A stretch of 46,047 nt of DNA from Mucilaginibacter sp. (GCA_028287805.1 JAQBOY010000321.1:1-46047); one strand, 5' to 3'; numbered from the stretch's first letter, positions 1 through 8,278 are shown. Numbers and translations are program-made. The notes: generated by a model not told the origin, from the sequence alone.

Positions 1-243
1 GAAGCTGCACGTAATAAACTTTCAGGCATCAGGTGTACCGAGAGTAACAACGTAAAAGTAACCGGAAACCTGACTGAGGGAAATGATGAAAGCGGCATTC
101 AATTCGATACTTTACTTGATAGCTTCCATCAAATTGTGATTAGTAATAATGTGTCTCAATATAACGGAGCGCATGGAATCTATATGGATAAAGCTTTGGA
201 AAGTATGGTTAAAAATAATACCCTAACAGGTAATGGCCATTAA
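1..243 (+). CDS. Right-handed beta-helix repeat protein, 3' end only
   Basis: The reading frame is open from the first base of the window to a TAA at 241-243, giving the last 80 residues of a longer protein. The sequence has the rhythm of a parallel beta-helix: short strands separated by N-rich turns, such as 'NNVKVTGNL', 'HQIVISNNVSQYNGAHGIYM' and 'VKNNTLTGNGH'. This resembles the pectate-lyase-like or NosD-like repeat families, which often bind or cleave polysaccharides. The catalytic part, if any, lies upstream of the window, so no substrate can be named. The same frame stays open for 33 more codons after the stop, to a TGA at 343-345, which could mean the natural C-terminus was once longer. 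Confidence 0.6.
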   Translation, partial: EAARNKLSGIRCTESNNVKVTGNLTEGNDESGIQFDTLLDSFHQIVISNNVSQYNGAHGIYMDKALESMVKNNTLTGNGH

Positions 244-467
244 AGGCCAGCCATATTATTGCAAAACTATACCGATGAGGATGGCAACAAGCCGGACAAA
301 ATGAGCATCCGTGCAGAACTGGAGTTCAAAAGCCTACGCTGGTGAGCAGGGGCTCGGCTTCCAGGTCAGTTTCGTTTTTGCGTTTCCTGTAGATGGTGAG
401 TCCCAGCAATCTTTACTGATAACAGTATAGCGAACGTCGAATAAATCCAATTCGGATTTAATGCATT

Positions 468-497
468 TTTGCAAAAAAAAGTGTTTTTTTATATTTG
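468..497 (+). promoter_or_regulatory. Bacteroidota-type promoter candidate
   Basis: TTTG at 468-471 is followed after 18 bases by TATATTTG at 490-497. This fits the Bacteroidota housekeeping promoter (-33 TTTG, -7 TAnnTTTG, spacer about 19). The next convincing gene starts 375 bases downstream, so the product would have a long leader or be a separate short RNA. Confidence 0.4.
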
Positions 498-560
498 ACT
501 AATAGCATTTGCAACTATACTAAAACAGATTAAAAGTGGTGAATGGTGCGGTGAGTACAG

Positions 561-603
561 CGTTAAAACCCTTGAAAATATCAAAATAGCGGGGTTTTTA
601 ACG
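561..603 (+). other. Imperfect hairpin downstream of promoter candidate
   Basis: CGTTAAAACCC (561-571) can pair with GGGTTTTTAACG (592-603), with one extra T in the right arm. An inner TTGA/TCAA pair (572-575 with 581-584) may extend the fold. No clean U-tract follows, so this is not a typical terminator. Confidence 0.3.
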
Positions 604-786
604 GCGATTACAATCCATCCTCTCCGCATCTTACATCATCAAAATGAACAAAATCCTGTGAACTATTGGATTTTATTTCTATCAACCGCACAAAAACAAA
701 AAAATGCCTAAAGTTCTGGCAACGATTGCGTAGTTTTAGTTGAGCATATCCTTTTTTACTCACTTAGAAACAACTATTCTTGTTCA

Positions 787-802
787 AAATTGCAAGCAAT
801 TT
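787..802. repeat. Short inverted repeat before the GH2 gene
   Basis: AAATTGC-AA-GCAATTT is a perfect inverted repeat with 7-base arms, ending 70 bases before the GH2 start codon. It is the size of a dimeric repressor site and could control the GH2/PQQ operon. No regulator next to it supports this. Confidence 0.3.
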
Positions 803-872
803 GCTTTCCGGAACGGCTAATTAATGGTAATTAAGAAGGCTGGTTTAAATTGGAATTTCTTAATAAAAAGTA

Positions 873-3635
873 ATGAAAAAAATATTTCTTCAAATACTAT
901 TCGCTTGTCTCTGCTTAAGCTCGTTTTCACAAGAAACAATTACAAAATATCTTTCCGGTACGGATAAAGACCACACCGTCCAATGGGATTTTTATTGTTC
1001 CGGCGGTCGTCAAAGCGGCACCTGGACAAAAATAGCGGTACCATCCAATTGGGAATTACAGGGTTTTGGCACTTATAATTATGGTCATGATAAAGTGAAG
1101 GCGAATGAGCAAGGACATTATAAACACCAGTTTTTTGCAGAAAGCTGGCATGGAAAAAGAGTTTTCATCGTGTTTGAGGGTTCAATGACCGATACTAAAG
1201 TGCTGATCAACGGGAAGCAAGCCGGCGCAATACACCAGGGAAGTTTTTACCGTTTTAAATATGATATTACCGATTTGCTTATTCCTAATGCACCTAATTT
1301 GCTCGAGGTTATCGTAGACAAAACATCGGCTAACGCTTCAGTAAATGACGCGGAACGCGGAAACAGTGATTTCTGGGTATTTGGGGGAATATTCCGCCCG
1401 GTTTACCTGGAAATTGTTCCGGAAACATTTATTGACCGTACGGCTATAAATGCAAAAGCTGACGGGTCTTTCCAGGTGGATATTTACGCCCGGGGACTAC
1501 ATGGTGATGAGCTCATTGAAGCACAGGTAAAAAAGCTGACCGGTGAAAACGTGGGCAAACCCTTTTCAATTGCTGCAAATGGGAATAAGGACCACCTTGA
1601 ACTGAAAAATAATTTTGACAATATCCGGTTGTGGAGCGCAGAGTTTCCGAATTTATACCAGGTCGTCGTATCCCTGAAAAACAAACAAGGCACCATTCAC
1701 CAGATCAAAGAAAAATTTGGGTTTCGAACTATAGAGGTTCGTATAAAAGATGGCTTATATATAAATGGCACCAAAATAATCCTTAAAGGAAGTAACCGTC
1801 ACAGCTTCTGGCCGGAAACCGGCCGCACACTGAGCCATCCTGTACAAGTAATGGATGTAAAGCTTATGAAGCAAATGAACATGAATGCTGTGCGAATGTC
1901 GCATTATCCGCCGGATCAGGATTTTCTGCATGTTTGTGATTCGCTCGGATTGTACGTACTTGACGAGTTAACCGGCTGGGAAGCTAAATATGATACTTTA
2001 GTGGGTCATAAACTGGTTAAGGAATTGGTTGTGCGGGATGTAAATCACCCCTCCATCATATTTTGGGACAACGGCAATGAAGGTGGTTGGAATACCTTAT
2101 TAGATGATGATTATGACCTTTACGATCCGCAAAAACGAACGGTAATACACCCCTGGGAAAAATTTAGGGGTACAAACACCAAACACTATCCTGATTATAA
2201 CTATATCTTAAAATCAGTTGCTACTGAGCAGGACGTGTTTTTTCCTACGGAATTCATGCATGGGTTGTATGACGGAGGAGCAGGAGCCGGACTGGATGAT
2301 TTTTGGAGCCTGATGCAAACACATCCGCATGGAGCAGGCGGTTTTATATGGTCATTTTTAGATGAGGTTGTAATCCGTACTGATAAAAACAACACCTATG
2401 ACGGTGATGGGAACCATGCCCCAGACGGGATTGTTGGTCCGCATCGCGAAAAAGAAGCCAGCTTTTATACAATTAAAGAAATATGGTCGCCTGTCTACAT
2501 TAACCCACAACCTATAGACAAAACTTTTGATGGAAAGATAGAAGTAGAGAACCGGTATGCGTTCACTAAATTAAGTCAGTGCAAATTTGAATGGCAGCTG
2601 GTTAAGTTTCCATCGGCGCAAAGCACAACAACTACAGCTGTTGTAATGGCTACCGGCAAACCTTTACCGCTTGAGCTGGCACCGGGAAAAAAGGGTATCC
2701 TAAATCTGAATTTGCCTAAAACCTGGTCAAAAAACGAAGCGCTTTATCTGAAAGCCTATGGTCCTGATCATGAAGAACTGTTTACCTGGAGCTGGGCCAT
2801 CAAACCCCCTCCGGTTATTAATCAAGGACTTGCATCTGGTTCAAAACGGGCTATCGTCAGCAATGCAACAGATACAGAGCTCATCGTTACGTGCGATAAC
2901 ATCAAATATTATTTTAACAGAGCAACCGGTTATATGGAAAAGGTATCAAAACCTAAAACGGATATATCGCTGTCTGGCGGGCCTGTATTGGCTGGAATAA
3001 ATACTACATTAAACACATTTACTTACAACAGTTCAAATAACAAATATGTGGTGGAAGCTGACTACCAGGGTGCCGGATCATTGCATGTAAAATGGACCTT
3101 TATGTCCGGCCATCCCGTAAAACTGGACTACACCTATTCGCAGACGCAGGATGCCGATTTTATGGGGATCACTTTTAATTATCCCGAAGAAAAAATTACA
3201 GGAATGAAATGGCTGGGCCGCGGCCCTTACCGGGTTTGGAAAAACAGGTTACGCGGACAGCAGTTTGGCGTATGGCAAAAAGCATATAACAATACGATTA
3301 CCGGAGAAACCTGGGGATACCCGGAATTTAAAGGTTACCATGCCGAAATAAACTGGGCGGTAATTCAAAACACGGAATCAGCATTTGCCGTGTATACGGA
3401 TAACAAAAACCTATACCTGCAAATGCTTCATCCGGCATTAGAGAAGGCCGCTCTGCCTAATCATAATGTAGAGCCTGCTTTCCCCCCTGGCGGCATCGGG
3501 TTTTTAAATGGCATAAGCCCTATCGGCACCAAATTTCAGTCAGCAAAAATAATGGGGCCACAAGGGCAAAAAAATCATAATTCCGGCGAACCAATCAATG
3601 GGACGCTGTGGTTTGATTTTATAAATAAATATTAA
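873..3635 (+). CDS. Glycoside hydrolase family 2 protein, secreted
   Basis: A 920-residue exo-glycosidase of the GH2 type. The N-terminus (MKKIFLQILFACLCLSSFSQ) is a signal peptide likely cut near residue 19, so the enzyme should work in the periplasm or on the outer membrane. The order is the usual one: a jelly-roll sugar-binding domain (about 30-185), an immunoglobulin-like domain (about 190-290), the TIM barrel beginning near 'INGTKIILKGSNRHSFWP', then C-terminal beta domains. The expected acid/base Glu is E403 in 'FWDNGNEGG', and the nucleophile is probably E460 in 'PTEFMHG'. Both motifs differ from LacZ ('WSLGNE', 'CEYAHSMGN'), so the substrate may not be an ordinary beta-galactoside. 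It is followed after 18 bases by a PQQ-type sugar dehydrogenase, which suggests hydrolysis coupled to oxidation of a released sugar. Family assignment is firm; substrate is unknown. Confidence 0.88.
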   Translation: MKKIFLQILFACLCLSSFSQETITKYLSGTDKDHTVQWDFYCSGGRQSGTWTKIAVPSNWELQGFGTYNYGHDKVKANEQGHYKHQFFAESWHGKRVFIVFEGSMTDTKVLINGKQAGAIHQGSFYRFKYDITDLLIPNAPNLLEVIVDKTSANASVNDAERGNSDFWVFGGIFRPVYLEIVPETFIDRTAINAKADGSFQVDIYARGLHGDELIEAQVKKLTGENVGKPFSIAANGNKDHLELKNNFDNIRLWSAEFPNLYQVVVSLKNKQGTIHQIKEKFGFRTIEVRIKDGLYINGTKIILKGSNRHSFWPETGRTLSHPVQVMDVKLMKQMNMNAVRMSHYPPDQDFLHVCDSLGLYVLDELTGWEAKYDTLVGHKLVKELVVRDVNHPSIIFWDNGNEGGWNTLLDDDYDLYDPQKRTVIHPWEKFRGTNTKHYPDYNYILKSVATEQDVFFPTEFMHGLYDGGAGAGLDDFWSLMQTHPHGAGGFIWSFLDEVVIRTDKNNTYDGDGNHAPDGIVGPHREKEASFYTIKEIWSPVYINPQPIDKTFDGKIEVENRYAFTKLSQCKFEWQLVKFPSAQSTTTTAVVMATGKPLPLELAPGKKGILNLNLPKTWSKNEALYLKAYGPDHEELFTWSWAIKPPPVINQGLASGSKRAIVSNATDTELIVTCDNIKYYFNRATGYMEKVSKPKTDISLSGGPVLAGINTTLNTFTYNSSNNKYVVEADYQGAGSLHVKWTFMSGHPVKLDYTYSQTQDADFMGITFNYPEEKITGMKWLGRGPYRVWKNRLRGQQFGVWQKAYNNTITGETWGYPEFKGYHAEINWAVIQNTESAFAVYTDNKNLYLQMLHPALEKAALPNHNVEPAFPPGGIGFLNGISPIGTKFQSAKIMGPQGQKNHNSGEPINGTLWFDFINKY

Positions 3636-3653
3636 CCTGAATCTAACGAAATA

Positions 3654-4910
3654 ATGAAAAACAAATTCCGTCATCAACGCCTCTGGAAACCATCAAAGTT
3701 ATGGACATCCTTTATTATCCTGTTGGGTTCGGGCATTTTCATGTCTTTGCTCCCTTCTTTTAACAACACTAAACCGCCCGCGAAAATTGAAGAGCCATCA
3801 CCCATCACTTTAAAAGTTCAACTGGTTGCTGAAAATCTGAATGCACCCACGGATATGACTTTCCCGGGTAACGGAGATGTCTGGATTACGGAACAAACTG
3901 GGAAGATCCGCGTAGTTAAAAACGGGAAATTAAGTGAGGCGCCATTGCTTGACCTGCACAACAAGCTGGTAAAGTTAAACGGCGGTTATGAAGAAAGAGG
4001 GTTGTTGAGCATCGCACTGCATCCGAAATTTAAAACCAATAGAAAATTCTATGTGTTTTACAGCAGGCCGTCTACCCAAAAATCAAATCATACCGGCGTA
4101 GTAGCCGAGTATATACTATCGGCCGATTCAGGTAGGGTGGAGGCTAACAGTGAGCGTATTATACTTACTATTGAAGAACCGGAATCAAATCATAACGGTG
4201 GCTGTATCAAGTTTGGCCCCGATGGCTATTTATATATTTCATTCGGCGATGGCGGTGGCCAGGGCGACAAACACGGCACGGCTGGTAACGGTCAAAAACT
4301 GGATACCTGGCTTGCTAAAATATTGCGTATAGATGTTAATACCAGCGTTGGATATATTGTGCCTAAAGACAATCCGTTTGTCGGCAGAAATGACGCAAAT
4401 CCCGAAATATGGGCCTATGGTTTCCGTAACCCATACCGGTTTTCCTTCGATAGAGCCACGGGTCAAATGTTTGCAGGCGATGTTGGTCAGGACTTGTGGG
4501 AAGAGGTGGATATCGTTACCAGGGGCGCTAATTACGGTTGGCGTTTAATGGAAGGAACACATTGCTATAACCCCGCTACAGGATGTCTTATTGAGGGAAT
4601 TACCTTGCCCATAACCGAATATAGCCATAAAACAGGGGTAAGTATTATTGGGGGCTATATTTATAACGGACGACAAATGCCTGGTTTAAAAAGCAAATAT
4701 GTATTTGCCGACTGGATAGGAAAAGTGTTCTTTTTGGAAAAAGCAGGCGATAAATGGCGAAGAGGTGATATAACCTTACAAAATATCCCCCCCAACTTAA
4801 AAATAACCGGGTTCGGTGAAGATCCGGCAGGTGAGCTTTATTTTTCAACCAATCCGGATACCGGCCCCGGAAACACCAAGGGAAGTATTTATAAGATCAT
4901 AAAAAACTAA
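3654..4910 (+). CDS. PQQ-dependent sugar dehydrogenase (soluble aldose dehydrogenase-like)
   Basis: A 418-residue protein of the GSDH/YliI six-bladed propeller family. These enzymes oxidise aldoses to lactones with PQQ. A hydrophobic segment at about 17-35 ('LWTSFIILLGSGIFMSLL') exports or anchors it, so it should act in the periplasm. Family signatures are clear: 'ERGLLSIALHPKF', 'ESNHNGGCIKFGPDGYLYISFGDGGGQGD' (the His and Gly-rich loop around the PQQ and calcium site), 'AYGFRNPYRFSFD' and 'GDVGQDLWEEVD...GANYGW'. It sits 18 bases behind the GH2 gene and ends 2 bases before a strong terminator, so the two form one operon. Many Bacteroidota homologues have no tested substrate. No PQQ biosynthesis genes are in the window. 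Confidence 0.85.
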   Translation: MKNKFRHQRLWKPSKLWTSFIILLGSGIFMSLLPSFNNTKPPAKIEEPSPITLKVQLVAENLNAPTDMTFPGNGDVWITEQTGKIRVVKNGKLSEAPLLDLHNKLVKLNGGYEERGLLSIALHPKFKTNRKFYVFYSRPSTQKSNHTGVVAEYILSADSGRVEANSERIILTIEEPESNHNGGCIKFGPDGYLYISFGDGGGQGDKHGTAGNGQKLDTWLAKILRIDVNTSVGYIVPKDNPFVGRNDANPEIWAYGFRNPYRFSFDRATGQMFAGDVGQDLWEEVDIVTRGANYGWRLMEGTHCYNPATGCLIEGITLPITEYSHKTGVSIIGGYIYNGRQMPGLKSKYVFADWIGKVFFLEKAGDKWRRGDITLQNIPPNLKITGFGEDPAGELYFSTNPDTGPGNTKGSIYKIIKN

Positions 4911-4912
4911 GC

Positions 4913-4946
4913 AAAAAAGACTGTTACATTCGCGACAGTCTTTTTT
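4913..4946 (+). terminator. Rho-independent terminator of the GH2/PQQ operon
   Basis: AAAAAAGACTGT (4913-4924) pairs perfectly with ACAGTCTTTTTT (4935-4946) around a 10-base loop, and the right arm runs into a T tract. It begins 2 bases after the dehydrogenase stop codon. Confidence 0.85.
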
Positions 4947-4950
4947 TATG

Positions 4951-5173
4951 CTATAAACCCATCATTATTTTCGAGTGGACTTTCCTCATTAAATATCGCT
5001 TCTTTTCAATCCTTTCGTCATTTTCAGAAAACTGTCTCTGATCTCTTCCTGTCATTCCCTTTACCGACCGCTTACTCGGGCGACCGGCAGCTAAAGCTGA
5101 TTTAATGGTCCTTCTTTTTTTTTCTTCGCTTGCGTTGCGATTTTGAAGTATGGGTTATTGCCAATATTTTCAT
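4951..5173 (-). pseudogene. Possible frameshifted small basic protein gene
   Basis: On the minus strand an ATG (5173-5171) opens 'MKILAITHTSKSQRKRRKK' and runs into a tract of nine A residues, after which this frame stops. Removing one A joins it to a 3' frame reading '...RTIKSALAAGRPSKRSV' and '...MTGRDQRQFSENDERIEKK', ending at a TAG at 4953-4951. The joined product would be about 73 residues and very basic. The span of 223 bases is a multiple of three plus one, as expected for a single-base insertion. I do not recognise the family. It could be a broken gene, a sequencing slip in the homopolymer, or chance. Confidence 0.35.
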
Positions 5174-5198
5174 TTTATTAATATTTATGATTTAAGAA

Positions 5199-5894
5199 CT
5201 ATTTATTTCCTGCTTTGGTTGCAGCCTCGATGATCAACTGAGCAACCTCTTTGGGATGCGATTCGAAAACAGAATGGCTGGCGCCCTGAATCTCAATCGT
5301 ACTGCTGTTAGCCCTTTTGGCATACATGCGCTGCAGGTCGGGATTGATGATTCGATCAGCGCTTGCCACCATGTACCAGCTAGGTTTTAGGCGCCAAGCC
5401 GAATTCAGAATAACGGCATGGAATACACCATCAGCGGTAGGCATTTGAGCATTAGCCATAAATTCAGCCTTTTCTTTGGGCAGATCCGCGGCAAAATCTT
5501 TATAAAACTGAGCCGGATCGATATAATCAAAGCCATTGGTCGGTTTTTGCAGGGATTTATAAGCGGGCGGGAAACGTTTACCATTGTCTGCCTCCGATTC
5601 TCCCTTATCCGGTGCATGCGCCGCAATGTATACCAGTCCGACTACGTGCGGGTCATTACCAGCCTCGGTGATCAGTCCCCCGCCGTAGCTGTGGCCAACT
5701 AAAATACAAGGGCCGGTTTGCATATCGAGTACATGTTGCACCGCCGCAAGGTCGTTTTGAAAAGAGGTTAGGGGTTGCTGGACTACAGATACATGATAGC
5801 CCCTTTTTACAAGAATGTCATAAACAGGTTTCCACCCCGAACCGTCAACGAATGCTCCATGCACCAGCACAATATTTTTTACCGGGCCCGGCAC
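5199..5894 (-). CDS. Alpha/beta hydrolase, N-terminally truncated (signal peptide missing)
   Basis: A 231-residue alpha/beta hydrolase. The sequence opens directly with the first core strand and oxyanion loop, 'KNIVLVHGAFVDGSGW'. The nucleophile is S69 in 'LVGHSYGG', the acid is probably D180 in 'ASADRIINPD', and the base is H207 in 'GASHSVF'. This type ('VHGAFADGSGW', then an 'AFAPDKGES'-like stretch) usually carries a 30-50 residue N-terminal leader with a signal peptide. Here the ORF starts at a GTG and the frame is closed by a stop a short way upstream. The sequence immediately before the start belongs to an oppositely oriented chorismate mutase remnant. I infer that a rearrangement removed the leader and promoter, so the core may be intact but unexpressed or cytoplasmic. 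Substrate cannot be predicted. Confidence 0.75.
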   Translation of the reverse strand: MPGPVKNIVLVHGAFVDGSGWKPVYDILVKRGYHVSVVQQPLTSFQNDLAAVQHVLDMQTGPCILVGHSYGGGLITEAGNDPHVVGLVYIAAHAPDKGESEADNGKRFPPAYKSLQKPTNGFDYIDPAQFYKDFAADLPKEKAEFMANAQMPTADGVFHAVILNSAWRLKPSWYMVASADRIINPDLQRMYAKRANSSTIEIQGASHSVFESHPKEVAQLIIEAATKAGNK

Positions 5895-5902
5895 CTGTCT
5901 GA

Positions 5903-6034
5903 TGGCGGCAAGTCTTAAACAAAGCTATAGCAGCAGGCGAAAAGGAAGGTTTATCTGCAGAATTCGTAACCGAATTGCTAAATGCCATTCACAAGGAAAG
6001 CCTGCGAATTGAAGAGAATATCGATAAAAATTAA
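5903..6034 (+). pseudogene. 3' remnant of a chorismate mutase gene
   Basis: After a TGA, a 43-codon frame reads 'VLNKAIAAGEKEGLSAEFVTELLNAIHKESLRIEENIDKN' and ends at TAA 6032-6034. This matches the last helix of AroQ-class chorismate mutases, whose C-terminus typically reads like 'AGLSEEFVxxLFEAIHEESIRxQ'. In Bacteroidota this domain is often fused to DAHP synthase. Everything upstream is missing and there is no start codon, so it is a truncated remnant. Its broken edge lies within about 10-20 bases of the start of the truncated hydrolase on the other strand. Confidence 0.55.
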
Positions 6035-6074
6035 TACTGATGAAAAAACTTTTTTATCGTTCATAACCTTGCTG

Positions 6075-6242
6075 TTATGCAAGTCCTTCAGACAAATATT
6101 TAGCCCTGTTTACTGGAGTTACACGGCTAAAAAAACCAGTAAAATCCAGGCTGTAATATAGGATGACTGCCTGCCCTTTTATGGCAAATTCGTAGGCCAC
6201 TTTTCGGTCCTGGCTTTTTAATATCCGTCTATCCTTTTCCTT
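6075..6242 (-). pseudogene. Coding-like fragment, unknown family
   Basis: On the minus strand a 56-codon frame without a clear start reads '...LKSQDRKVAYEFAIKGQAV' and then 'DFTGFFSRVTPVNRAKYL', ending at TAA 6077-6075. Its composition resembles real protein, but no family is recognised and the frame is closed by a stop at its 5' side. It may be the 3' scrap of a gene lost in the same rearrangement as its neighbours. Confidence 0.25.
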
Positions 6243-6407
6243 TTAAGGTTATCATCAGGACAGTCAGTTTTATTCAGACAGAAGCATTTTGAAAACAAAT
6301 CGTGTGGGTTTAACGTCTAAGAAAATTGATCTTTCCAATTTTTATCTCAACCCTGAAACTAAGATATATTGCCATGCTTCCATCTTTTCCAAATTTTAAA
6401 GAAGACG
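6243..6407. other. Spacer before the sigma factor gene end
   Basis: AT-rich sequence with no supported gene, terminator or repeat. Together with the preceding remnants it makes a stretch of about 500 bases without an intact gene. Confidence 0.4.
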
Positions 6408-6989
6408 TTATCTTAATAAGAGTAGCAATATGATGGTAGTGGCGATATGTTTAAGGCATACCCTTAGATGTTTTATTGATAGCGCTATTTGATTTTCAAC
6501 ACTTCTTTTAGATATGCCTAATTGGGTGGCAATTTCCTGGTTAGAAAGATTATACATCCTGCTCATCTTAAAGATTTCCTGGCATCGCATAGGCAATTGA
6601 TGTAAATAGCCATCAATCTCCTGTTCAAATTCCTCTTCTTTTATCTTGTTAAGGCCTTTGTTGGTTTCCCAGGCATAATCCTCATAACTATTATCACCCG
6701 TAAATATAACCGATGGTTTAGCGGCTCTCATACGGTTATAGATCTGGTAACGCACTGCCTGCAACAAGAAGTTTTGAAATGAAATAATTTCAAGTTTTTT
6801 TCTCCTGTCCCATATATTTAAAAACACATCATGAACAATCTCTTCGCTCAATTCTCTGTCTTTTAAGTACTTATAAGAAGCGTTGTATAGCTTTGACCAG
6901 TACCGGTTAAAAAGTGCAGCAAAGGCCCATTCGTCATCTTCACGTACGGCTTTCCATAAATCAACGTCACTGTTAGAGGGTACAGACAT
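6408..6989 (-). CDS. ECF sigma-70 family RNA polymerase sigma factor
   Basis: A 193-residue extracytoplasmic-function sigma factor of the FecI type common in Bacteroidota. Region 2 is seen in 'FAALFNRYWSKLYNASYKYLKD' and 'SEEIVHDVFLNIWDRRKKLE'. Region 4, with its helix-turn-helix, is 'LPMRCQEIFKMSRMYNLSNQEIATQLGISKRSVENQI'. The tail ends in a hydrophobic run ('ATTIILLLLLR'), frequent in this group. The ATG at 6989 follows an AT-rich leader without a Shine-Dalgarno sequence, as is usual in the phylum. It diverges from a FecR anti-sigma gene that precedes a SusC with an STN domain, which gives the classic surface-signalling set: transporter, anti-sigma, sigma. The divergent order is less common than a sigma-then-anti-sigma operon. 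Confidence 0.9.
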   Translation of the reverse strand: MSVPSNSDVDLWKAVREDDEWAFAALFNRYWSKLYNASYKYLKDRELSEEIVHDVFLNIWDRRKKLEIISFQNFLLQAVRYQIYNRMRAAKPSVIFTGDNSYEDYAWETNKGLNKIKEEEFEQEIDGYLHQLPMRCQEIFKMSRMYNLSNQEIATQLGISKRSVENQIALSIKHLRVCLKHIATTIILLLLLR

Positions 6990-7029
6990 AATTGGATTTT
7001 TAAATGTAGAAATTGTTTTTTAATATTCA

Positions 7030-7066
7030 AACACACTGTTTAAATAATAAAATAAAAAAAGTGTGT
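7030..7066. repeat. Inverted repeat in the sigma/FecR divergent promoter region
   Basis: ACACACT (7031-7037) and AGTGTGT (7060-7066) are 7-base inverted arms separated by 22 AT-rich bases. The repeat lies in the 131-base spacer between the divergent sigma and FecR genes, where it could bind a regulator of both. Confidence 0.3.
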
Positions 7067-7120
7067 GAGTTATTGTGCTGTTTCTACACTTACCTCTATA
7101 ACCAATTATATCTGATCGTC

Positions 7121-8278
7121 ATGATTAGCAAGCAAGAATTTATAACGCTGTATAGAAAATATCTTGCAGGACAATGTACCCCTGATGAACTTAAGGTGCT
7201 TGATAAGTATCGTGATGAATTGAATTTGGTGGATTTTGATTACACCGATGATCAGATTGACCAACAGGAAGTTCATGATCGCATTTGGCAGCGCCTTAAG
7301 AAAAGCAGAGAAACCCCCTCCAAAAACAAATTTCAAAGATTGGGCTGGTTACAGATAGCCGCAACCATATTGATTGGTTTATCTGCAGGTTTATGGATTG
7401 CCAAATTTCATCGTAAAAGCGTTCAACATAAAATATTTACAAAGACTAACCATAGTAATGTGCTTCCGGGTGGTAATAAAGCATTTCTTACTATGGCAGA
7501 TGGTTCAACTATTACACTAACCGATGCTAAAAACGGGCAGTTGGCTACCGAAGGGCAGACACGGATCAGCAAGTCGAGGAATGGAATGCTTGTTTATCAA
7601 TTTGGCAAAACCGGGAGTGAAAAAACAGACAATGTTGCTGCTGCTATGAATACAATTACAACCCCGCGTGGCGGCCAGTATCAGGTTGTATTATCTGATG
7701 GGACACGGGTTTGGTTAAATTCAGCCACTTCACTGCGTTTTCCGGTAACTTTTACTGGTAATCAGCGGAATGTTGAACTTAACGGAGAGGCTTATTTTGA
7801 AGTGGCAAAAAACAAAGAGAAACCTTTCATGGTACAGGCGAACGGTACTACTACGCAAGTGTTAGGGACGCATTTTAATGTAAACGCTTACAATAATAAC
7901 GCTGAAGTAACTACCACATTATTGGAAGGATCTGTACGCTTATTAAAGGGCCGGGCAACCGCCATGTTGATACCCGGCGAAAAAGGCACTGTACTAAATG
8001 ATGGAGTTTTAATAGCTGTAAAAAACGCTGATATTGAAGAAGCTATAGCCTGGAAAAATGGCTATTTTGTATTTCATGATGAAAATATTATAAACATTAT
8101 GAAACAGGTATCAAGGTGGTATGATGTAGATATTGAATATTTGGGAGATGTAAAAGACAGAGAGTTTGGAGGGACGGTATCAAGATATAAAGATATAACT
8201 GAACTATTAAACAATATGGAGCTTACGCAATCAATTCATTATAAACTGGAAGGAAGGAGGCTGTATATTATGAAATAA
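7121..8278 (+). CDS. FecR-type anti-sigma factor
   Basis: A transmembrane anti-sigma factor that would hold the neighbouring ECF sigma until the STN-SusC partner is occupied. I chose the ATG at 7121 (385 residues), because the longer ORF-track start at 7013 is a TTG and adds a Phe/Cys-rich stretch unlike the family. From the chosen start: a cytoplasmic N-terminal anti-sigma segment (about 1-65), a membrane helix near 70-92 ('LGWLQIAATILIGLSAGLWIAKF'), then the periplasmic FecR domain ('TPRGGQYQVVLSDGTRVWLNSATSLRFP', 'VELNGEAYFEVAKNKEKPFMV', 'LGTHFNVNAY'). A DUF4974-like C-terminus follows ('VSRWYDVDIEYLGD', 'LTQSIHYKLEGRRLYIMK') and contacts the TonB receptor signalling domain. The next gene is that receptor. 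Confidence 0.88.
   Translation: MISKQEFITLYRKYLAGQCTPDELKVLDKYRDELNLVDFDYTDDQIDQQEVHDRIWQRLKKSRETPSKNKFQRLGWLQIAATILIGLSAGLWIAKFHRKSVQHKIFTKTNHSNVLPGGNKAFLTMADGSTITLTDAKNGQLATEGQTRISKSRNGMLVYQFGKTGSEKTDNVAAAMNTITTPRGGQYQVVLSDGTRVWLNSATSLRFPVTFTGNQRNVELNGEAYFEVAKNKEKPFMVQANGTTTQVLGTHFNVNAYNNNAEVTTTLLEGSVRLLKGRATAMLIPGEKGTVLNDGVLIAVKNADIEEAIAWKNGYFVFHDENIINIMKQVSRWYDVDIEYLGDVKDREFGGTVSRYKDITELLNNMELTQSIHYKLEGRRLYIMK

Larger units (their letters stand above)
244..872. other. Long spacer without a clear gene
   Basis: No convincing ORF starts in these 629 bases. The first 100 bases continue the frame of the beta-helix gene past its stop. The rest is AT-rich and holds a promoter-like sequence at 468-497, an imperfect hairpin at 561-603 and a short inverted repeat at 787-802 before the GH2 gene. 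Only very short ORFs lie between the promoter-like sequence and the GH2 start, so the stretch is either a long leader, an untranslated RNA or degraded sequence. Confidence 0.5.

Noticed and set aside
7013-7120. ORF-track extension of the FecR gene to a TTG start
   Set aside because: The added 36 residues are Phe/Cys/Tyr-rich, do not match the family N-terminus, and a good ATG with a typical FecR start ('MISKQEFITLYRKYLAG') is at 7121.
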